A stretch of DNA of 10,644 nucleotides from Caldifarciminota bacterium. GTDB lineage: Bacteria > Hydrothermota > Hydrothermia > B15-G9 > WFZT01. The stretch spans positions 1 through 10,644 of the forward strand of contig JALSOD010000177.1 of assembly GCA_026986655.1 (NCBI GenBank), in the 5' to 3' direction. This document shows positions 6,580 through 10,644 of the stretch, piece by piece. The stretch's first letter is position 1, and every line of letters begins with the position of its first letter. A program made the position numbers and the translations under genes. The notes under the pieces are model-generated. The model made no database searches and was not told the origin of the DNA. It saw only the letters and a program-made list of their open reading frames with translations.

Positions 6580-7347
6580 ATGAGACGGTTAACCCTTGTA
6601 ATTTCAGCATTTTTCTTGATGGTTTCATGCCAAACTGTTCCGTATACGCACAGGAAATCCCTCGTTTTGATCCCTCAACCCCTGGAACTTGAACTTGGAT
6701 TGAATACCTACAGAGAAATTTTGAGCAAATCCAGGCTTTCTCACAACAGAAAGTGGATTACAATGGTCAACAGGGTTGGCAGGAGAATCGCACGTGCAGC
6801 CAACCATCCGAGTTACAGGTGGGAATTTAAAGTGATTAAGAACGATAAGGTTATCAACGCTTTCTGTCTTCCCGGAGGTAAAATAGCTGTTTATACGGGG
6901 CTTATGAAACTTGTTTCAAATGATGCGGAGCTGGCTACTGTAATCGGACATGAAGTGGGACACGCGATAGCAAGACATGGAGCAGAGAGAATGTCATATT
7001 TACTGCTCGCCGAGCTTGGGGGTATGGCCCTACAGGAAGCATTGAAGAAAAAGCCCAGAAAAACGTTGAAACTTGCCATGATCGCCTACGGTGCCGGTGT
7101 TACACTTGGAGTTATTCTACCATATTCAAGATTACAGGAGTATGAGGCTGATCACATTGGTTTAATCTTGATGGCAAAGGCAGGTTACGACCCACATGTG
7201 GCCCTCACATTCTGGGAAAAAATGTACAGAAAGTTCAGGGGAAAGGAACCCCCGGAGTTTCTTTCAACACATCCCTTGACAAGGCACAGAATTGAGAGGA
7301 TAAAAAAGCTCATCCCTGAGGCAATGAGGTATTATCACAAACGGTAA
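6580..7347 (+). CDS. M48 family zinc metalloprotease, LoiP/YggG-like lipoprotein
   Basis: This 255-residue protein has an N-terminal lipoprotein-type signal. It begins MRR, has a hydrophobic stretch at about 4-15, and has VSC with Cys17 as the likely lipidation site; the lipobox position -3 is Met, which is slightly unusual. The mature part is an M48 peptidase. HEVGH (124-128) supplies two zinc ligands and the catalytic Glu, and EYEAD (187-191) supplies the third ligand. The family segment NAFCLPGGKIAVYTGL (93-108) precedes the zinc site, and STHPLTRHRIERI (229-241) closes the domain. Size and layout resemble the E. coli outer-membrane protease LoiP, involved in envelope protein quality control. 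This suggests an envelope location here, probably facing the periplasm. It follows the kinase by 4 nt, without a visible Shine-Dalgarno. The class is confident; the substrate is unknown. Confidence 0.92.
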   Translation: MRRLTLVISAFFLMVSCQTVPYTHRKSLVLIPQPLELELGLNTYREILSKSRLSHNRKWITMVNRVGRRIARAANHPSYRWEFKVIKNDKVINAFCLPGGKIAVYTGLMKLVSNDAELATVIGHEVGHAIARHGAERMSYLLLAELGGMALQEALKKKPRKTLKLAMIAYGAGVTLGVILPYSRLQEYEADHIGLILMAKAGYDPHVALTFWEKMYRKFRGKEPPEFLSTHPLTRHRIERIKKLIPEAMRYYHKR

Positions 7348-7364
7348 ACATTCCGTTACACATG

Positions 7365-7393
7365 TTGACATTATAAAAAACTGGCATTAATTT
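7365..7393 (+). promoter_or_regulatory. Candidate promoter before the TPR-M24-efp-accB-cca cluster
   Basis: A perfect -35 TTGACA (7365-7370) lies 17 bp upstream of TAATTT (7388-7393), which matches 3 of 6 bases of the -10 consensus. Transcription would begin near 7400, almost at the ATG of the TPR gene (7403). A better -10-like TATAAA (7372-7377) lacks a matching -35. The 55-bp gap is the largest in this half of the window, which supports a new transcription unit here. Confidence 0.45.
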
Positions 7394-7402
7394 TAGAGTT
7401 CC

Positions 7403-7825
7403 ATGGATATTGAAAAGCTTTACTCAGAAGGTGATAGGTCTATAAAGACCATCATAGAGTATGCAATACACCTCAATAACCTCGGAAAGGTCAACGAGGC
7501 CATAAATGTACTCCTTGATGGATTGAACCATTACGCAAATTCATCTTTACTCTACACGATTCTTGGAAAAATTTATCTTCAGGAAAGGAATTACAATAGG
7601 GCGGTAATCTATTTCAAGAAAGCTTACGACCTTGATAGATTTAATTACCAGGCGGTTGAGGGTCTGGTGGAATGCTCTGGTAAATTGGGGCTAAAAAAGA
7701 ACAGGGAATATTTTGAAAAAGTTGCCGAATATTTGTATCCGTTTAGAAAAAAAGAATCAACGAGACTGCCCGGAATTGAAGAGTTGGAAGAGATTGCCGA
7801 AGAGGGGAGAGACCTAATTGAGTAG
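7403..7825 (+). CDS. Small TPR-repeat protein
   Basis: This 140-residue protein is built mostly of tetratricopeptide-like helical hairpins. One spans about 15-48 (EYAIHLNNLGKVNEAINVLL), one about 49-82 (LGKIYLQERNYNRAVIYFKK, followed by AYDLD), and a weaker one about 83-117. The last 25 residues are acidic. TPRs mediate protein-protein contacts, and nothing in the sequence names the partner. There is no signal peptide or membrane segment, so it is probably cytoplasmic. The ATG has no clear Shine-Dalgarno and lies just after a candidate promoter. The 3' end overlaps the M24 peptidase gene by 8 nt, so the two are likely co-translated. The TPR call is good; the specific role is unknown. Confidence 0.8.
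   Translation: MDIEKLYSEGDRSIKTIIEYAIHLNNLGKVNEAINVLLDGLNHYANSSLLYTILGKIYLQERNYNRAVIYFKKAYDLDRFNYQAVEGLVECSGKLGLKKNREYFEKVAEYLYPFRKKESTRLPGIEELEEIAEEGRDLIE
7802..7811 (+). promoter_or_regulatory. Ribosome binding site supporting the TTG start of the M24 peptidase
   Basis: The purine-rich GAGGGGAGAG inside the end of the TPR gene lies about 6 nt before TTG at 7818. There is no ATG or GTG nearby in frame, and the protein begins as expected for the family from this TTG, so this site decides the start. Confidence 0.65.
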
Positions 7826-8885
7826 AATAGACAGGATCAGGGAAAAGTTTGATAAGTTAGGGATTGATGTTTACCTGGAAACGTATCTGCCTAATATAAG
7901 GTATCTGACGGGTTTCTCAGGCTCCAGTGCGTTCCTTTTCATAGGAAAGGATTTTAGTCTGTTTGTCTCAGATCCAAGATACGAAGAGCAGTCCAGAGAG
8001 GAAGTTAAAGAAGCCGATATCTTTATTTACCGAAAAGACCTTTTTGAATGTAAGTCCAATCTTCCAAATATAAAACTAAAGCTTGGAGTACCAGCAGATT
8101 ACATCAAATGCTCACTTTACAAGAAGCTCAAGGAAGAGCTCGAAATGTTTGATGTGGTCCTTATAGATGATCCTGTAAGAGAGCTGAGGATGGTTAAAAC
8201 AGAAGAAGAGATTGGATATATAAGAGAGTCTCAAGCAATAACAGACAGGATATTTGAGGATATATTGAAAATTGTAAAACCGGGAAAGATGACAGAGCTG
8301 GATGTGGCAGCTGAGATTGAATACAGAATGAAAAAATTCGGTGCCGAGAAGCCATCCTTCGACACGATAGTGGCAACCGGGGCACATTCTGCCTTACCGC
8401 ACGCTAAACCAAGATCTGTGAAGGTTGGAAATGAGACACCTTTACTAATGGATTTTGGCAATTATCACAGGGGTTATTCTTCCGATATGACGAGGACCGT
8501 ATGGATAGGTGAGAATCCGCCGAAAAAATTTGTTGAGATTTACAAGATTGTACTTGAGGCACAGGAGAGGGCTGAGAATGAGGCAAAACCGGGGATGACT
8601 GGTAAAGAAATTGACGCACTTGCGCGAGAGGTTATTGAAAAGGCCGGATATGGGGAATATTTTGGACACAGTCTTGGACATGGTGTTGGACTCGAGGTAC
8701 ACGAATATCCAAGGATAAGCTCGTTAGGTAACGACCCGATAAAACCGGGAATGGTCTTTACGATTGAGCCCGGAATCTATTTGACGGGACTTTTTGGCGT
8801 TAGAATAGAGGACATTGTTGTTATGAGAGAAGATGGGGTTGAAAAGTTAACCGGATCCCCAAAGAATTTGATAAAAATCTTTTAA
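7818..8885 (+). CDS. M24 family Xaa-Pro peptidase (aminopeptidase P / prolidase-like)
   Basis: This 355-residue cytoplasmic metallopeptidase is predicted to cut X-Pro bonds in peptides. An N-terminal creatinase-like domain (about 1-125, with YLPNIRYLTGFSGSSAFL) precedes the pita-bread catalytic domain (about 130-355). The metal ligands are all present: D212 (MDFG), D223 (SSDMTR), H288 (GHSLGHGVG), E317 (TIEPGI) and E331 (RIED). The supporting histidines H195 (LPHAKPRS) and H284 are also there. The length is normal for the YqhT/PepQ-like group. The start is TTG, overlapping the TPR gene by 8 nt. efp follows after 15 nt. An M24 gene before efp is a recurrent bacterial arrangement (yqhT-efp in Bacillus subtilis), which supports the call. 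Whether it is an aminopeptidase P or a dipeptidase cannot be decided from motifs alone. Confidence 0.93.
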   Translation: MSRIDRIREKFDKLGIDVYLETYLPNIRYLTGFSGSSAFLFIGKDFSLFVSDPRYEEQSREEVKEADIFIYRKDLFECKSNLPNIKLKLGVPADYIKCSLYKKLKEELEMFDVVLIDDPVRELRMVKTEEEIGYIRESQAITDRIFEDILKIVKPGKMTELDVAAEIEYRMKKFGAEKPSFDTIVATGAHSALPHAKPRSVKVGNETPLLMDFGNYHRGYSSDMTRTVWIGENPPKKFVEIYKIVLEAQERAENEAKPGMTGKEIDALAREVIEKAGYGEYFGHSLGHGVGLEVHEYPRISSLGNDPIKPGMVFTIEPGIYLTGLFGVRIEDIVVMREDGVEKLTGSPKNLIKIF

Positions 8886-8896
8886 GGAGAAGAGGG
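8884..8896 (+). promoter_or_regulatory. Strong ribosome binding site for efp
   Basis: AAGGAG (8884-8889), overlapping the M24 stop codon, and GAGGG (8892-8896) are two Shine-Dalgarno-like stretches, 11 and 4 nt before the efp ATG. This is the richest Shine-Dalgarno region in the window and contrasts with several other genes here that have none. Confidence 0.6.
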
Positions 8897-8900
8897 AACT

Positions 8901-9455
8901 ATGCCAGATATAAGAACAGGAATGGCCATAAAATACAATGGAGAGATCTATCTTGTAGTGGATTTTCAGCACATTCACATGGGTAGAGGTGGAGCCACGA
9001 TAAGAACAAAGATAAAGAATGTTAAGACCGGTCAGGTTAAAGAAGTGAGCTTCAGGAGCTCCGACGATATTGAAGAAATTCTCTTGAAAAGAAAATCTGC
9101 CACCCTGTCGTACATCGCTGGAGATGAGTATCACTTTATGGATAATGAGACCTTCGAGGACGTTGTTTTCACATTGGATCAGATAGAAGATCAGGCCGGG
9201 TATCTGAAGGAAGGAATGGAGGTTACTATTCTATACGCAGATGATGAGCCCATTGCTATTGAACCACCAATGTTTGTTGAGCTTGAGGTAGTGGAAACTG
9301 ATCCAGGATTGAGAGGCGATACCGCTTCTGGTGGTTCCAAGCCCGCAAAGCTGGAGACCGGTAAAGTCATTCAGGTTCCCCTGTTTATACAGATTGGAGA
9401 CGTAATAAAGATTGATACAAGATCTGACAAATACATTGAGAGAGTAAAAAAGTGA
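8901..9455 (+). CDS. efp: Translation elongation factor P, arginine-tip type
   Basis: EF-P enters stalled ribosomes next to the P-site tRNA and relieves arrest at proline runs. The 184-residue protein has all three domains: KOW-like domain I (about 1-60), OB domain II (about 66-126) and OB domain III (about 127-184). The family signature KPAKLETGKVIQVP-FIQIGD-IKIDTR lies at about 148-174. The domain I loop, which reaches the peptidyl-transferase centre, reads HMGRGGA (26-32), so the tip residue is R29 rather than the Lys modified by EpmA/EpmB in E. coli. Arg tips are rhamnosylated by EarP in some proteobacteria, but no modifying enzyme is visible here, and Thermotoga-type EF-P has a similar loop. 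The gene overlaps the next start by 4 nt (GTGA), implying coupling with accB. Confidence 0.97.
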   Translation: MPDIRTGMAIKYNGEIYLVVDFQHIHMGRGGATIRTKIKNVKTGQVKEVSFRSSDDIEEILLKRKSATLSYIAGDEYHFMDNETFEDVVFTLDQIEDQAGYLKEGMEVTILYADDEPIAIEPPMFVELEVVETDPGLRGDTASGGSKPAKLETGKVIQVPLFIQIGDVIKIDTRSDKYIERVKK

Positions 9456-9958
9456 ATATCGAAGAGTTAAAAACACTCATAGATGAAATTAAAAATTATT
9501 TGCAATCCGAGAAGGTGGGTGTTGATGAAGTCAGAGAACTCATCGAGCTCATGGAGCAGCATGGACTCGATGAGATCGAAGTAAAGACGCTCTTCTCCGG
9601 GATCAGAATAGTAAAAAATCGTCCAGCTCCTCAGGTCGTTCAGACTACACCATCTGTCAAAAACCAGCCTGAACCTGCTACGGTGAAGGAAGAGGAAAAA
9701 GTTGAGACTGGTGAAAATCTCCACGAGATAAAATCTCCAATAGTTGGCACATTTTACAGAAGACCATATCCAGGTGCAGAACCTTACGTTAAAGAAGGTG
9801 ACCATGTAACAAAGGGTCAGGTTCTTTGCATTGTGGAGGCGATGAAGATAATGAACGAGATTGAGTCCGATGTGAATGGCACTATTGTGAAAATTATTCC
9901 TGAAGATGCCACACCTGTGGGATACGGTGACACCTTATTTCTGATTAAACCAGATTGA
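9452..9958 (+). CDS. accB: Biotin carboxyl carrier protein of acetyl-CoA carboxylase
   Basis: AccB carries the biotin that shuttles carboxyl groups from biotin carboxylase to the carboxyltransferase in malonyl-CoA synthesis. The protein is 168 residues, a usual size. An N-terminal helical region (about 1-55) is followed by a Pro/Gln/Val-rich linker (about 57-88) and a biotinyl domain (about 90-168). The biotinylation motif is EAMKIMNEIE (129-138), with K132 as the expected biotin site; the family more often has EAMKMMN. The 'thumb' segment SPIVGTFYRRPYPGAEPYV (95-113) identifies AccB rather than a generic biotinyl domain. The start is GTG at 9452, overlapping the efp stop, with GAGAGAG 7 nt upstream. 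A TTG overlap leads into cca. accC, the frequent next gene, is absent at this position. Confidence 0.96.
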   Translation: MNIEELKTLIDEIKNYLQSEKVGVDEVRELIELMEQHGLDEIEVKTLFSGIRIVKNRPAPQVVQTTPSVKNQPEPATVKEEEKVETGENLHEIKSPIVGTFYRRPYPGAEPYVKEGDHVTKGQVLCIVEAMKIMNEIESDVNGTIVKIIPEDATPVGYGDTLFLIKPD

Positions 9959-10644
9959 TTTTCCGCGATTTCGTCTTAAAAGATACGCTTCTTAGATTCT
10001 TCTACAAGCTCTCCAACGGTTATAAACTTTATGCCGTTGGAGGTATTGTTAGAGACTATTTACTCGGTCGGAAATCCCTGGACTATGACATCGTTGTCGT
10101 AGGAAACTTCAAAGAAGTGGTTGACGCCTTTTTGAAAAGATACGGCGGGGAGCTCCTCCAGTTAACGGAGTTCGGGACAGCAAAGATTGAGGTTGATGAT
10201 AAGATTATAGACATAGCCAAAGCGAGAAAGGAGATGTATCCTGAGCCCGGCGCACTCCCGGTCGTTATCCCATCAAACAATATACTTGAGGATCTTAGAA
10301 GACGTGATTTCACGATAAATGCTATGGCTATCTCGCTGAATTTGAATGATGTTGGACGTCTCATTGATCCATTCGGGGGTTACGAGGATCTACTGGACAA
10401 AAAAGTTTTGAGGGTGATAAAGCCAGAGAGTTTTTATGAGGACCCAACTCGTGCCTTTAGGGGGATAAGGTATAAAAATCGCTTTGAGCTTGTTTATTCA
10501 AAAGAAATCACAGATCGTGAGATTCCTTACGCCCTAGAGATACTTCCAAAAGTTTCTTTTGCGAGGATAAAGAGCGAGCTTGAAAGGACCGCCGAAGAGG
10601 AAAGACGGGCATCCATGTTTAGTGAAATAGCGAGATTTGGATTG
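9955..10644 (+). CDS. cca: tRNA nucleotidyltransferase / CCA-adding enzyme, N-terminal part (3' end outside window)
   Basis: The first 230 codons of a class II nucleotidyltransferase (poly(A)-polymerase head domain) are visible, open to the window edge. Motif A is LYAVGGIVRDYLLG (25-38), followed by the catalytic pair D43 and D45 (LDYDIVVV). The RRRDFTINAMA block (115-125) and the EDPTRAFRGIRYKNRF block (162-177) follow, with a SFARIKSEL segment near 198. The start is TTG at 9955, overlapping the accB stop; an in-frame TAA at 9946-9948 excludes a longer protein, and no in-frame ATG precedes motif A. The enzyme adds or repairs 3'-CCA on tRNA, which is needed here because the window's tRNA-Ala lacks an encoded CCA. 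Full CCA-adding, CC-adding and A-adding enzymes share these motifs and cannot be told apart without the missing C-terminal part. The family is secure. Confidence 0.92.
   Translation, partial: MIFRDFVLKDTLLRFFYKLSNGYKLYAVGGIVRDYLLGRKSLDYDIVVVGNFKEVVDAFLKRYGGELLQLTEFGTAKIEVDDKIIDIAKARKEMYPEPGALPVVIPSNNILEDLRRRDFTINAMAISLNLNDVGRLIDPFGGYEDLLDKKVLRVIKPESFYEDPTRAFRGIRYKNRFELVYSKEITDREIPYALEILPKVSFARIKSELERTAEEERRASMFSEIARFGL
10011..10042. repeat. 9-bp inverted repeat with 14-nt loop in the 5' part of cca
   Basis: CTCCAACGG (10011-10019) is matched by CCGTTGGAG (10034-10042). The loop itself contains a short ATAAA-C-TTTAT palindrome, so the whole 32-bp stretch is quasi-palindromic. It covers codons 19-30, leading into motif A of the nucleotidyltransferase. 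Nine-bp arms with a loop this long are near chance expectation for a window this size. Confidence 0.7.

Noticed and set aside
2610..7347. A dedicated competence or DNA-uptake operon (amidase-dprA-kinase-M48)
   Set aside because: Only dprA has a known link to transformation, and it is widespread in non-competent bacteria. No comEC, comEA or pilus genes are present in the window.

Overview
This window is ordinary chromosomal housekeeping sequence from a bacterium. Every supported gene lies on the + strand. Moderate GC, frequent AGA/AGG arginine codons and a Lys/Glu-rich proteome, together with an EF-P loop of the 'HMGRG' type that I recall from Thermotoga, suggest a thermophilic, deep-branching lineage. 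An uncultured candidate phylum of the Hydrothermae/WOR-3 kind is possible, but that placement is a guess. A lipoprotein-type M48 protease of the LoiP/YggG kind hints at a diderm envelope. I see no insertion sequence, phage gene, CRISPR array or recognisable defence system.

Layout. (1) 1-1151: the C-terminal two thirds of recN (double-strand-break repair). (2) 1134-1348: a strong sigma70-type promoter embedded in the end of recN, then tRNA-Ser(GGA) and tRNA-Ala(CGC). The Ser gene encodes its CCA tail; the Ala gene does not. (3) 1357-2526: a DUF1015 protein starting 8 nt after tRNA-Ala. (4) 2610-7347: a tight cluster of a two-amidase-domain cell-wall hydrolase, dprA (ssDNA/RecA loader), a PfkB-family sugar kinase and an M48 lipoprotein protease, with overlaps or gaps of only a few bases. 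(5) 7403-10644: a second tight cluster of a small TPR protein, an M24 Xaa-Pro peptidase, efp, accB (biotin carboxyl carrier protein) and the start of a tRNA nucleotidyltransferase (cca), mostly linked by 4-8 nt overlaps. M24-efp-accB is a neighbourhood known from many bacteria; here accC, the usual partner after accB, is replaced by cca.

Functional links. RecN and DprA both act in recombination or transformation. The amidase and the M48 protease act on the envelope, if the amidase is exported. EF-P, the M24 peptidase, the tRNAs and the CCA enzyme belong to translation and protein turnover. AccB belongs to fatty-acid synthesis.

Most notable observations: a perfect 14-bp inverted repeat with a 3-nt loop inside the most conserved part of dprA, with a 16-bp perfect palindrome 59 bp further on; a tandem amidase whose second domain has lost a zinc ligand and the catalytic Glu, in a protein with extracellular-type domains but no signal peptide; and several genes lacking a Shine-Dalgarno whose promoter-like boxes, or an upstream tRNA processing site, would give leaderless or near-leaderless mRNAs. 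None of these amounts to a clearly new biological system; they are specific, testable oddities.
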